11,266 nt of DNA from Oscillospiraceae bacterium. GTDB taxonomy: Bacteria > Bacillota_A > Clostridia > Oscillospirales > Oscillospiraceae. The number at the start of each line of letters is the position of its first letter. Position 1 is the stretch's first letter. Shown here in pieces: positions 1 to 6,635 of this stretch. The notes below the pieces were generated by a model. The model made no database searches. It was not told the DNA's origin and saw only the letters and a list, made by a program, of their open reading frames with translations. The stretch spans positions 1 through 11,266 of the forward strand of contig SVLG01000062.1 of the NCBI GenBank assembly GCA_015068055.1, written 5' to 3'. The translations under genes were made by a program, and so were the position numbers.

Positions 1-1
1 G

Positions 2-415
2 ATCCGCTACCGTACCCGGGACATCTGCCGGCTGAGCCGGGAGAAGTGTTCCTGTGGCCGTACCCATGTGCGTATGATGAAGCCCAAGGGCCGTACCGAC
101 GATATGCTGATCATCCGCGGCGTTAACGTCTTCCCCTCCCAGATCGAGACGGTGCTTCTTAACCATGGCTACACGGCCAATTATCAGATCATTGTGGACC
201 GCGTGAAGAACACGGACACGCTGGATGTGCAGGTGGAGATGACGCCGGAAATGTTTGCGGATAACCTCAGCGATATTACCAGCTGCCAGAAGCAGCTGGT
301 GGAAGGTCTCCGTTCCATGCTGGGCATTACCGCCAAGGTCACGCTGGTAGCTCCCAAGACCATCGCCCGCAGTGAAGGCAAGGCGGTTCGTGTGATTGAC
401 CGTCGTAAGATTTAA
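2..415 (+). CDS. paaK: Phenylacetate-CoA ligase family protein, C-terminal 137 residues (5' truncated by window edge)
   Basis: This is the C-terminal part of an adenylate-forming aryl-CoA ligase. The frame is open from base 2 to the TAA ending at 415. It starts within the family's 'RYRTRDI' hinge region and continues through a Cys-x-Cys-Gly-Arg pair, then GRTDDMLIIRGVNVFPSQIE, the A8-type signature of PaaK proteins. Near the end is EGKAVRVIDRR, whose Lys matches the usual C-terminal catalytic lysine. PaaK proteins are about 430 residues, so roughly 300 N-terminal residues lie outside the window. The family activates phenylacetate (and aryl or indole acetates) to the CoA thioester with ATP. 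In amino-acid-fermenting anaerobes, homologues beside 2-oxoacid oxidoreductases may run in reverse to make ATP. The ACT-protein gene follows after 16 bases, so the two are probably co-transcribed. Family assignment is firm; substrate and direction are inference. Confidence 0.93.
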   Translation: MRYRTRDICRLSREKCSCGRTHVRMMKPKGRTDDMLIIRGVNVFPSQIETVLLNHGYTANYQIIVDRVKNTDTLDVQVEMTPEMFADNLSDITSCQKQLVEGLRSMLGITAKVTLVAPKTIARSEGKAVRVIDRRKI

Positions 416-431
416 AAGGAGGGTAAAAGTC

Positions 432-866
432 ATGAGCGTGAAGCAGATTTCTGTTTTTCTGGAAAACAAGGCCAGCGCCATATTTGGCCTGACCAACACA
501 TTGGCAGTAAACAACATCGATATGCGTGCGCTGTCTCTGGTTGAGACCAACGACTTTGGCATCGTGCGCGTGATCGTGGATGACGTTGAGAAAGCCTCCG
601 ATGTGCTGCAGGCAGCCGGTTTCATTTTCAAGGTCACCAATGTTATCTGCATCTGCATCCCCGATGAGCCCGGCGGGCTGAACAAGGCCCTGCAGGTACT
701 CAGCGAGGAGAACCTCAATGTGGAATACCTGTACGCTGTGATGGGCGGTGCCGGATCCGAGCATGCCTACACAATTCTGCGTGTGCAGGACTATGACGCG
801 GCAGAGGCAGCCCTGAAAAGCCATGGTCTTATGGTCGTGGATCAGGACCATATTTCCAATCTGTAA
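432..866 (+). CDS. Tandem ACT-domain amino acid-binding protein
   Basis: A 144-residue cytosolic protein made of two ACT-like modules (about residues 3-68 and 72-138) with no catalytic domain. The first begins VKQISVFLENKASAIFGLTNTLA and carries the typical turn before an NNIDMRALSL strand. The second contains VICICIPDEPGGLNKALQVL, the D-x-P-G-G-L motif seen at ACT ligand sites. ACT modules bind amino acids or other small effectors. Stand-alone tandem ACT proteins next to PaaK and indolepyruvate oxidoreductase genes are a common arrangement in Clostridia and are taken to be sensors or stabilisers of that pathway. I chose the ATG at 432 because AAGGAGGG sits just upstream (416-423) and the protein begins directly with the first ACT strand. 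An in-frame upstream start near 396 would overlap the ligase gene and has no such site. The aminotransferase follows after 11 bases. Its ligand is unknown; an aromatic amino acid is a guess from context. Confidence 0.88.
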   Translation: MSVKQISVFLENKASAIFGLTNTLAVNNIDMRALSLVETNDFGIVRVIVDDVEKASDVLQAAGFIFKVTNVICICIPDEPGGLNKALQVLSEENLNVEYLYAVMGGAGSEHAYTILRVQDYDAAEAALKSHGLMVVDQDHISNL

Positions 867-877
867 GGAGTTGCAAC

Positions 878-2059
878 ATGGTTAACCAACGTATGCTGGG
901 GCTGGGCACGGCCCGCTCCGTCATCCGTGAGCTTTTTGAATATGGCAACCAGCGCAAGGCTGTGGTAGGGGAGGAGAACGTTTTTGACTTCTCTCTGGGC
1001 AATCCCAGCGTGCCTCCACCGGCTGCACTCAACGAGAGCATCCTGCGCATTCTGCGGGAGAACCCCGACGCCATCCATGGCTATACCAGCGCTCCCGGCG
1101 ATCTGGGTGTCCGCAGGACGCTGGCCGCCTCGCTGAACAGGCGTTTTGGCACGGATTACGGCCCGGGCGACCTTTATGTTACCGTGGGTGCTGCCGCGGC
1201 CCTGTGCTGCGCTCTGAACGGCCTCAGCTGTCCCGGGGACGAGTTTTTGACCTTCGCTCCCTACTTCCCCGAGTATAAGGTTTTCACAGAGGGCGCGGGT
1301 GCCGTTTTGAAGGTGGTTCCTCCGGAAATCGAGGGCTTCCAGATCGACTTTGCGGCCTTTGAGGCGCTGCTCTCCGAGCATACCAAGGGTGTCATTGTCA
1401 ATAGTCCCAATAACCCCTCCGGTGTGGTCTATTCCCGCGCTACGTTGGAAAAGCTGGCTGCCGTCCTTACGGAAAAGAGCCGGGAGTACGGCCATCCCAT
1501 CTATCTCATCTCCGATGAGCCCTACCGGGAAATTGCCTTTGCGGGGGTGGAGGTGCCCTGGATACCTTCCATCTACAAGGACACCATCGTCTGCTACTCC
1601 TTTTCCAAGTCTCTCTCTGTTCCCGGTGAGCGTCTGGGCTATGTGCTGGTGCCGCCTCAGGTGAGCGATGCACAGCTGGTGTACCCGGCTGTGGCCGGCG
1701 CGGGGCGCAGTCTGGGCTATGTAAATGCTCCCAGTCTTTTCCAGCATGTCATTGCCGATTGCTGCGATCTTACCAGCGACATCCGCGTGTATGAGCAAAA
1801 CTGCGAAACGCTGGTGCGGGAGCTGCGGGCCATGGGCTACCATGTGGTGCAGCCCGGCGGCGCCTTTTATCTCTTCCCCCGTGCACTGGAAGCGGACGAT
1901 CTCGCCTTCAGTGAGCGGGCGAAGGAGTTCGATCTGCTGCTGGTGCCCGGCAGCGGCTTCGGCGCCCCCGGCCACTTCCGCATCGCCTACTGTGTGCAGC
2001 CGGAGATGATTGAGCGCGCCCTGCCCAGGTTCAAGGCTCTGGCCGAGAGTTACCGGTAA
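878..2059 (+). CDS. Pyridoxal-phosphate aminotransferase, class I/II (fold type I)
   Basis: A full-length 393-residue cytosolic aminotransferase of the aspartate aminotransferase superfamily. Visible landmarks in order are HGYTSAPGDLGVRR (67-80, substrate-entry region), NSPNNPSG (175-182, with the PLP-contacting Asn179), SDEPYR (212-217, Asp213 facing the pyridine nitrogen), SFSKSLSVPGERLGY (241-255, Schiff-base Lys244 and phosphate-binding Arg252) and GHFRIAY (365-371, Arg368 for the substrate carboxylate). All key residues are present, so it should be active. The start has AAGGAG (864-869), which overlaps the stop of the ACT gene, so the genes are translationally close. Between a PaaK-type ligase, an ACT protein and an exporter, the likely role is to convert an aromatic or related amino acid to its 2-oxoacid. 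Aspartate or alanine specificity cannot be excluded from sequence alone. An imperfect terminator-like hairpin follows its stop. Confidence 0.92.
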   Translation: MVNQRMLGLGTARSVIRELFEYGNQRKAVVGEENVFDFSLGNPSVPPPAALNESILRILRENPDAIHGYTSAPGDLGVRRTLAASLNRRFGTDYGPGDLYVTVGAAAALCCALNGLSCPGDEFLTFAPYFPEYKVFTEGAGAVLKVVPPEIEGFQIDFAAFEALLSEHTKGVIVNSPNNPSGVVYSRATLEKLAAVLTEKSREYGHPIYLISDEPYREIAFAGVEVPWIPSIYKDTIVCYSFSKSLSVPGERLGYVLVPPQVSDAQLVYPAVAGAGRSLGYVNAPSLFQHVIADCCDLTSDIRVYEQNCETLVRELRAMGYHVVQPGGAFYLFPRALEADDLAFSERAKEFDLLLVPGSGFGAPGHFRIAYCVQPEMIERALPRFKALAESYR

Positions 2060-2071
2060 AACAAAGACTGT

Positions 2072-2101
2072 GTGATGTCCGGTTGCAAAACCGGACATCA
2101 C
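2072..2101 (+). terminator. 13-bp perfect hairpin with GCAA tetraloop; weak terminator or mRNA 3'-end element
   Basis: The left arm (2072-2084) and right arm (2089-2101) are exactly complementary over 13 bp and close on a GCAA loop, a GNRA-type tetraloop. It begins 12 bases after the aminotransferase stop. Only TTCT follows, so the U-tract is poor, and a ribosome binding site for the next gene begins within about 7 bases. It may terminate partially, protect the upstream mRNA, or attenuate expression of the exporter. I call it a terminator with reservations. Confidence 0.5.
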
Positions 2102-2119
2102 TTCTATGGAGTGAGAATA

Positions 2120-2986
2120 ATGAAAGTATTTAACCCGCGTTTTATGATGATCACGTCCATGGCCATCTTTGGCACATTGGGCCCCTTTGTGCGCAACATC
2201 GCGGTGTCCTCGGGGGAACTCGCCCTGTATCGGGCGGTTTTGGCGGCACTGCTGATCGGGGCCTTTCTTCTGTTTACCGGACAGAAAATCCCCTTTGCCA
2301 AAATCCGCAGGGAGGTGCCGCTGCTGCTGGCCTCCGGCGTTGCTATGGGCATCAACTGGATACTCCTTTTTGAGGCGTATAAGTACACCACCGTATCGGT
2401 GGCCACGCTGAGCTATTATTTCGCCCCTGTCATTGTCACCGTGGTCTGCCCCTTTCTTTTCAAGGAAAAGCTCAGCGGCCGGCAGATCCTGTGCTTTGTG
2501 ATGTCTACACTGGGTCTTGTGCTGATCACAGGCATCGGTGACATGGGAGGAGGAAACGATCTGGTGGGCATTCTCTTTGGCCTGGGTGCGGCCTGTTTTT
2601 ATGCCACGGTCATTCTCCTCAATAAGTTCATCAAAAACGTGGAGGGCATCCACCGGACTTTCCTGCAGTTTCTTGCGGCCATCGTTACCCTTCTTCCTTA
2701 TGTGCTGCTGACCGGCGGCATCACTCTGGGCGGTCTGTCTGCCTTCGGCTGGGTCAATTTGCTGATTGTAGGTCTGGTCCATACGGGGATTACTTACTGT
2801 ATGTATTTCTCCTCCCTCAAGGAGCTGCCCGGTCAGAAAGCCGCCATCCTCAGCTACATAGATCCCCTTGTGGCTGTGCTGATCTCCGTCACCGTTCTGG
2901 GGGAGAGTATGACGCTCTGGCAGGTTTTGGGCGGCCTGCTGATACTTGGCTTTACTCTCTGGAACGAGATTGCTCCCCAAAAGTAA
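2120..2986 (+). CDS. EamA/DMT-superfamily transporter (copy 1)
   Basis: A 288-residue integral membrane protein with about ten hydrophobic helices arranged as two EamA repeats. Repeat one ends with SYYFAPVIVTVVCPFLFKEK (99-118) and repeat two with SYIDPLVAVLISVTVLGES (245-263). These are the paired helix-then-acidic/basic motifs typical of drug/metabolite transporters of this family. Such proteins usually export amino acids, bases or other metabolites. I chose ATG 2120: GGAG (2108-2111) precedes it with good spacing, and the protein begins with a short charged segment then helix one. A longer frame with GTG at 2072 would put a 13-bp hairpin inside the coding sequence and adds residues without EamA similarity. 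The gene lies 60 bases after the aminotransferase and ends at a strong terminator, so it could be a partly independent last gene of that operon. Substrate unknown; an amino acid or aryl acid is a contextual guess. Confidence 0.9.
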   Translation: MKVFNPRFMMITSMAIFGTLGPFVRNIAVSSGELALYRAVLAALLIGAFLLFTGQKIPFAKIRREVPLLLASGVAMGINWILLFEAYKYTTVSVATLSYYFAPVIVTVVCPFLFKEKLSGRQILCFVMSTLGLVLITGIGDMGGGNDLVGILFGLGAACFYATVILLNKFIKNVEGIHRTFLQFLAAIVTLLPYVLLTGGITLGGLSAFGWVNLLIVGLVHTGITYCMYFSSLKELPGQKAAILSYIDPLVAVLISVTVLGESMTLWQVLGGLLILGFTLWNEIAPQK

Positions 2987-2992
2987 AAACTG

Positions 2993-3034
2993 AAAAAAGC
3001 AGCCGATACCGCCTTTGGTATCGGCTGCTTTTTT
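2993..3034 (+). terminator. Rho-independent terminator after EamA copy 1
   Basis: A GC-rich inverted repeat, GCAGCCGATACC (2999-3010) and GGTATCGGCTGC (3017-3028), closes on a 6-base loop. An A6 run lies before it and a T6 run (3029-3034) after it, so it would work in either direction. It starts a few bases after the EamA stop and separates the first operon from the symporter gene. Confidence 0.95.
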
Positions 3035-3080
3035 GCCGAAATTATCCGCCGGAAAACAGTTTCTTTTGTGGCCTTTGCCG

Positions 3081-3109
3081 TTGACTTTAGTCATTTTAAG
3101 TGCTAAACT
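3081..3109 (+). promoter_or_regulatory. Sigma-A-type promoter with extended -10 for the symporter gene
   Basis: TTGACT (3081-3086) is followed after exactly 17 bases by TAAACT (3104-3109). TG at 3101-3102 forms the extended -10 context TGCTAAACT. Five of six -35 bases match consensus. Transcription would start near 3116, leaving a leader of about 56 bases before the ATG at 3172. A direct repeat covers the spacer and the region downstream of the -10, which suggests regulation. Position and match quality are read directly; activity is inferred. Confidence 0.7.
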
Positions 3110-3129
3110 CGCTTTAGCGATTTTAAGTG
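3085..3129 (+). repeat. Two 18-bp imperfect direct repeats spanning the symporter promoter (putative operator)
   Basis: CTTTAGTCATTTTAAGTG (3085-3102) recurs as CTTTAGCGATTTTAAGTG (3112-3129), with 16 of 18 bases identical and a 27-base period. Copy one fills the -35/-10 spacer; copy two lies at the expected start of transcription. A 6-bp inverted repeat, GCTAAA (3102-3107) and TTTAGC (3113-3118), also bridges the -10 box. A repressor bound here would block the promoter. The regulator is unknown and is not encoded next to it in this window. Confidence 0.55.
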
Positions 3130-3171
3130 ACATGCTTTAAATCGAAAAAGAACGATAGGAGATGTAAGACA

Positions 3172-4716
3172 ATGTTTATCAAGGTCGCGATGTTGGCAGT
3201 ATTTTTCGGCATGATGATAGGCATCGGCCTCTATTGCCGCAAAAATGCCACGGATGTAAACGGTTTCGTTCTGGGAGGACGTTCCGTTGGGCCGTGGCTT
3301 ACAGCCTTTGCCTACGGAACGTCCTATTTTTCTGCCGTGGTCTTTGTGGGCTATGCCGGTCAGTTCGGGTGGAAGTACGGTATCGCCGCCACCTGGGCGG
3401 GCATCGGGAACGCCCTGATTGGTTCACTGATGGCTTGGGCGGTTCTGGGCCGTCGCACCCGCATCATGACCCAGCATCTGGACAGCGCCACCATGCCGGA
3501 GTTTTTTGGCAAGCGTTTTGGTTCCCCTGCCCTGAAACTGGCCGCCAGTGCCGTCATCTTCGTCTTCCTCATCCCGTACACCGCATCCCTCTACAATGGT
3601 CTTTCCCGGCTTTTTGGCATGGCCTTTGATATTGATTACGCCGTCTGTGTGATTGTCATGGCCATCCTCACGGGTGTTTACGTCATCGCCGGCGGCTACA
3701 TGGCTACTGCCATCAACGACTTCATTCAGGGCATTATTATGATCGTGGGTATCTGCGCGGTCATCGCCGCGGTACTGAAAAGTCAGGGAGGCTTTCTGGC
3801 GGCGCTGGACGGCCTGGCCCGTATCAGCGATCCCGCCGTCAGCGATACGCCGGGCGTGTTTGCCTCCTTCTTTGGTCCCGACCCCGTGAATTTGCTGGGG
3901 GTGGTGATCCTTACCTCTCTGGGTACCTGGGGTCTGCCCCAGATGGTGCAGAAGTTCTATGCCATCAAGAGTGAGAGTGCCATCAACAAAGGCATGGTCA
4001 TCTCTACGGTTTTTGCGGTCCTTGTGGCCGGCGGCTGTTACTTCCTCGGCGGTTTCGGACGGCTCTTTTCTGCGGAAATCGACATTGCGGCAAACGGTTA
4101 CGACTCTGTGATCCCCACCATGCTCTCCGGCCTCTCCGACTTCCTGATCGCCGTTGTGGTGATCCTTGTTCTCTCTGCCTCCATGTCCACTCTTTCTTCT
4201 CTGGTGCTGGCCAGCAGTTCCACGCTGACGCTGGACTTTATCAAGGGCACGGTGGTGAAGGATATGGATGAGAAAAAGCAGCTGCGTTGTATGCGTGTTC
4301 TCATTGTGGTGTTTATTGTCATCAGTGTGGTACTGGCCATCCTGCAGTACAAATCCAGCGTCACCTTCATTGCCCAGCTGATGGGCGTTTCCTGGGGCGC
4401 ACTGGCCGGTGCCTTCCTGGCCCCCTTCCTCTTTGGCCTCTACTCCAAACGGGTCAGCAAAGCTGCCTGCGGGGTGAACTTCGTCTTTGCCACGGTGTTT
4501 ATGCTGGCCAATATGACGGTGAAGTCCGCTTTCCCGCCGCTGCTTCAATCCCCCATCAATGCCGGTGCCTTCTGCATGATCGCGGGTCTCGTGATTGTGC
4601 CGCTGGTGTCGCTCTTTACCAAGGCCCCCGACAAGGCACTGGTGGAGGATGCCTTCTCCTGCTACGACAAAAAGGTTCTCGTACCCCAGCGTAACGCTCT
4701 GGGTGACCACGAATAA
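3172..4716 (+). CDS. Sodium:solute symporter (SSS family, PutP-like)
   Basis: A 514-residue multi-spanning membrane protein that uses the sodium gradient to import a solute. SSS features in order: an N-terminal helix followed by VNGFVLGGRSVGPWLTAFA (29-47), the family's entry motif; YVIAGGYMATAINDFIQGIIM (170-190); GTWGLPQMVQKFYAIKSE (251-268); and SASMSTLSSLVLASSS (335-350), whose Ser339/Thr340 align with the sodium-binding Ser/Thr of E. coli PutP. Length and helix count (about 13) are normal, and the short polar C-terminus is cytosolic. The ATG at 3172 has AGGAG (3157-3161) at ideal distance; a start near 3127 would add an implausible lysine-rich leader and lies upstream of that site. The gene is monocistronic, with its own promoter and a palindromic terminator. 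The asparaginase gene downstream hints at an amino acid substrate, but proline, pantothenate, sialic acid or short acids are equally possible from sequence. Confidence 0.93.
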   Translation: MFIKVAMLAVFFGMMIGIGLYCRKNATDVNGFVLGGRSVGPWLTAFAYGTSYFSAVVFVGYAGQFGWKYGIAATWAGIGNALIGSLMAWAVLGRRTRIMTQHLDSATMPEFFGKRFGSPALKLAASAVIFVFLIPYTASLYNGLSRLFGMAFDIDYAVCVIVMAILTGVYVIAGGYMATAINDFIQGIIMIVGICAVIAAVLKSQGGFLAALDGLARISDPAVSDTPGVFASFFGPDPVNLLGVVILTSLGTWGLPQMVQKFYAIKSESAINKGMVISTVFAVLVAGGCYFLGGFGRLFSAEIDIAANGYDSVIPTMLSGLSDFLIAVVVILVLSASMSTLSSLVLASSSTLTLDFIKGTVVKDMDEKKQLRCMRVLIVVFIVISVVLAILQYKSSVTFIAQLMGVSWGALAGAFLAPFLFGLYSKRVSKAACGVNFVFATVFMLANMTVKSAFPPLLQSPINAGAFCMIAGLVIVPLVSLFTKAPDKALVEDAFSCYDKKVLVPQRNALGDHE

Positions 4717-4720
4717 GAAG

Positions 4721-4746
4721 ACCGGCGCTGCCATGGCAGCGCCGGT
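4721..4746 (+). terminator. 26-bp perfect palindrome after symporter gene; likely terminator hairpin
   Basis: A perfect GC-rich palindrome starts four bases after the symporter stop. ACCGGCGCTGC (4721-4731) pairs with GCAGCGCCGGT (4736-4746), leaving CATG as the loop. The stem is strong but the following TCCTACG is not U-rich, so termination efficiency is uncertain. It could instead stabilise the mRNA 3' end. Confidence 0.6.
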
Positions 4747-4762
4747 TCCTACGTAACGGCGC

Positions 4763-4791
4763 TTTACAAGCCGTCTTTCCCATGGTAGAAT
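4763..4791 (+). promoter_or_regulatory. Sigma-A-type promoter for the asparaginase operon
   Basis: TTTACA (4763-4768), a 17-base spacer and TAGAAT (4786-4791) match the consensus at five of six positions in each box. The start of transcription would be near 4798, with a leader of about 28 bases and an AAAGGAGGAG ribosome binding site before ATG 4826. It lies right after the symporter terminator, as expected for a new transcription unit. Confidence 0.72.
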
Positions 4792-4800
4792 ATCATGGGA
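4778..4800 (+). repeat. 7-bp inverted repeat centred on the -10 box of the asparaginase promoter (putative operator)
   Basis: TCCCATG (4778-4784) and CATGGGA (4794-4800) are exact inverted copies separated by 9 bases. The -10 hexamer TAGAAT falls within the gap. This 23-bp dyad has the size and placement of a dimeric repressor site. It may be chance; no second copy is evident in the window. Confidence 0.4.
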
Positions 4801-4825
4801 TTTTAGGGAGAAAAGGAGGAGTATC

Positions 4826-5839
4826 ATGAAACGTGTCCTGATCCTCTACACCGGCGGCACCATCGGTATGCGGCCCACCGAGCAGGGCTATGCCCCCTGC
4901 AGCGGCTATTTTGCCGCCGCGCTGGACGCCATACCGGATCTTCACTCTGAGCGTCTGCCCCGCTGGGAGCTGCGGGAATTGGAACCGCTGCTGGACTCCT
5001 CCAACATCGCCGTGACGGAGTGGAACCGTATCGGCTCGGAGATCGCGGCCCATTACCACGATTATGACGGCTTTGTAGTACTCCACGGTACCGACACCAT
5101 GGCCTATACCGCCTCGGCCCTTTCCTTTATGCTGGAAGGACTGAATAAGCCTGTGATTCTCACCGGTTCCCAGATCCCCCTTTGCGAACCCAGAAGCGAT
5201 GCCAGAGACAATCTCATCACCTCGCTGCTGATGGCAGCGGACGAGCGCGTCCGTGAGGTCTGTCTCTATTTTGCCGGAAAGCTTCTCCGGGGCAACCGCA
5301 GCACCAAAATCTCGGCCGATGCCATGGAGGCCTTCGCCTCTCCCAACTACCCGGTGCTGGCTCAGGCGGGTGTGCAGCTGCGCTTTATGGATGCGGCCCT
5401 GCGGCCTTCTCAGCCGGGCAGACTCCGACTCCAGAGCTTTGATGAAGTGCCCATTGGTGTCATCAAGGTCTTTCCCGGCATCCAGTTTTCTCTCTTTGAG
5501 CCCATCATGACCGAGAGCCTCCGGGGCATCGTCATTGAAACCTTCGGCGCGGGCAACATCCCCGGCAACGGTGACGCTCTGCTGCCCATCATCCGTAAGG
5601 CCTCTCAGAGCGGCACGGTGCTTACCGTCTGCTCCCAATGTCAGCAGGGCAGTGTGTATCTGGGCACCTATGAAACCAGCAGCGCCCTGAAGCGGGCCGG
5701 CGCCGTCAGTGGCTGGGACATGACCACCGAAGCGGCGGTTGCCAAACTCTATTACCTTCTCTCCTGCGGCTGTGGCCGGGAAGAGATCAAAACGCTTATG
5801 GAGACGGATCTCCGTGGCGAGATCAGCGTACATTTGTAA
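4826..5839 (+). CDS. ansA: L-asparaginase, type I (cytosolic AnsA family)
   Basis: A 337-residue enzyme hydrolysing L-asparagine to aspartate and ammonia. Length and sequence layout match type I AnsA of E. coli (338 residues). There is no signal peptide, so it acts in the cytosol. The first active-site block is YTGGTIGM (8-15, nucleophile Thr12) with Tyr22 after it. DSSN (57-60) supplies the substrate-contacting Ser59. LHGTDTMAYTASALSFMLE (86-104) holds the Thr89-Asp90 pair. TGSQIPL (113-119) and RGNRSTK (155-161, Lys161) follow, completing the Thr-Lys-Asp catalytic set. The start has AAAAGGAGGAG upstream. It leads an operon with a HAD phosphatase one base later, a tRNA-dihydrouridine synthase and a transporter. 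Type I enzymes generally have lower affinity and may show glutaminase activity; that is family knowledge, not seen here. Confidence 0.95.
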   Translation: MKRVLILYTGGTIGMRPTEQGYAPCSGYFAAALDAIPDLHSERLPRWELRELEPLLDSSNIAVTEWNRIGSEIAAHYHDYDGFVVLHGTDTMAYTASALSFMLEGLNKPVILTGSQIPLCEPRSDARDNLITSLLMAADERVREVCLYFAGKLLRGNRSTKISADAMEAFASPNYPVLAQAGVQLRFMDAALRPSQPGRLRLQSFDEVPIGVIKVFPGIQFSLFEPIMTESLRGIVIETFGAGNIPGNGDALLPIIRKASQSGTVLTVCSQCQQGSVYLGTYETSSALKRAGAVSGWDMTTEAAVAKLYYLLSCGCGREEIKTLMETDLRGEISVHL

Positions 5840-5840
5840 G

Positions 5841-6626
5841 ATGGAAAGAAGCCTTGTTTTCTTTGATATAGACGGCACGCTGGTGGGCCGTGACCGGCAG
5901 GTCACGGCGGATAACCGCGCTGCGGTGCGTGAGCTGCAGAGCCGTGGGCATCTGGCGGTGATCAATACCGGCCGCCCTTACCGGCACATTGAGCCCAACG
6001 TACTCGCGCTGGGCTTTGACGGCTTTGTCTGCGGCTGCGGCGGTCACATTATCCTGAATGGGGAGAGCGTGCTGCGCCGACAGCCCAGCGCAGAGGTTTG
6101 CCGGAGCATGATCGAGCTGGTGCGGCGCTGTCGTATGAGTCCCATCTACGAGTCCGAGGACGGTATGTTCTTTGACTATACTCTGCCTTTTTCTCCGGAT
6201 ACGGAGCTGGAACGCAGCGTGTATCGGGGACGGCTGGATGTGGACTTTGATATCGACACGCCGGGTTTCCGTTTCGATAAATTCTGCGTTTATGAGATGC
6301 CCGGCTGTGACCTGACGGCCTTCCGGCAGGGAGCGGCGGAGCATTTCGAAGTGGTGGGCCGTGAAAACAGCATGTGGGAGATGCCGGTAAAGGGCTGCAG
6401 TAAGGCGGAGGGAATTCGCCTCCTTTGCGAGCATACGGGCATCGGCGCAGAGCGCTGTCTTGCCATCGGCGACGGGCGCAACGATGTGCCCATGTTTCGT
6501 GCCTGCGGTCACAGCGCCGTCATGGGCGACGGGGACGAGACAGTCTTTCAGGAGGCGGAGTTTGTCACCGCGCCCCTTTATGAAAACGGCATCCGCCGGG
6601 CGCTGGAGCATTTTGGACTGATCTGA
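5841..6626 (+). CDS. Cof-type HAD-superfamily phosphatase
   Basis: A 261-residue cytosolic haloacid-dehalogenase-like hydrolase of the Cof/YbiV type with a C2 cap. Motif I is FFDIDGTL (7-14; nucleophile Asp9, acid/base Asp11), motif II is INTGRP (41-46; Thr43), motif III lysine is in CSKAEGI (Lys188), and motif IV is GDGRNDVPMF (210-219; Asp211 and Asp215 for Mg2+). All catalytic residues are intact. The cap between about 80 and 180 defines substrate specificity and is not diagnostic; sugar phosphates, FMN or PLP are usual substrates for this group. ATG 5841 lies one base after the asparaginase stop (TAAGATG). It has no strong ribosome binding site of its own, suggesting translational coupling. 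A longer frame reaching back to 5739 would sit inside the asparaginase gene and lengthen the protein before motif I, so I rejected it. Confidence 0.92.
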   Translation: MERSLVFFDIDGTLVGRDRQVTADNRAAVRELQSRGHLAVINTGRPYRHIEPNVLALGFDGFVCGCGGHIILNGESVLRRQPSAEVCRSMIELVRRCRMSPIYESEDGMFFDYTLPFSPDTELERSVYRGRLDVDFDIDTPGFRFDKFCVYEMPGCDLTAFRQGAAEHFEVVGRENSMWEMPVKGCSKAEGIRLLCEHTGIGAERCLAIGDGRNDVPMFRACGHSAVMGDGDETVFQEAEFVTAPLYENGIRRALEHFGLI

Positions 6627-6635
6627 GGAGTTTCT

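Noticed and set aside
842..3133. A 763-codon minus-strand open frame opposite the aminotransferase and EamA genes
   Set aside because: It lies antisense to two clearly conserved genes, runs through the terminator at 2993-3034, and its product is a low-complexity His/Gln/Gly/Lys-rich string with no recognisable domain. It is a GC-driven shadow frame.
2987..3171. Possible small RNA or riboswitch in the longest intergenic gap
   Set aside because: The gap is explained by a terminator, a promoter with direct repeats and a short leader. I see no conserved riboswitch fold or tRNA-like structure.
3424..4827. Long minus-strand open frame opposite the symporter
   Set aside because: The product is His/Gly/Asp-rich with no domain, and it crosses the palindromic terminator and the asparaginase promoter. 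The plus-strand symporter is well supported.
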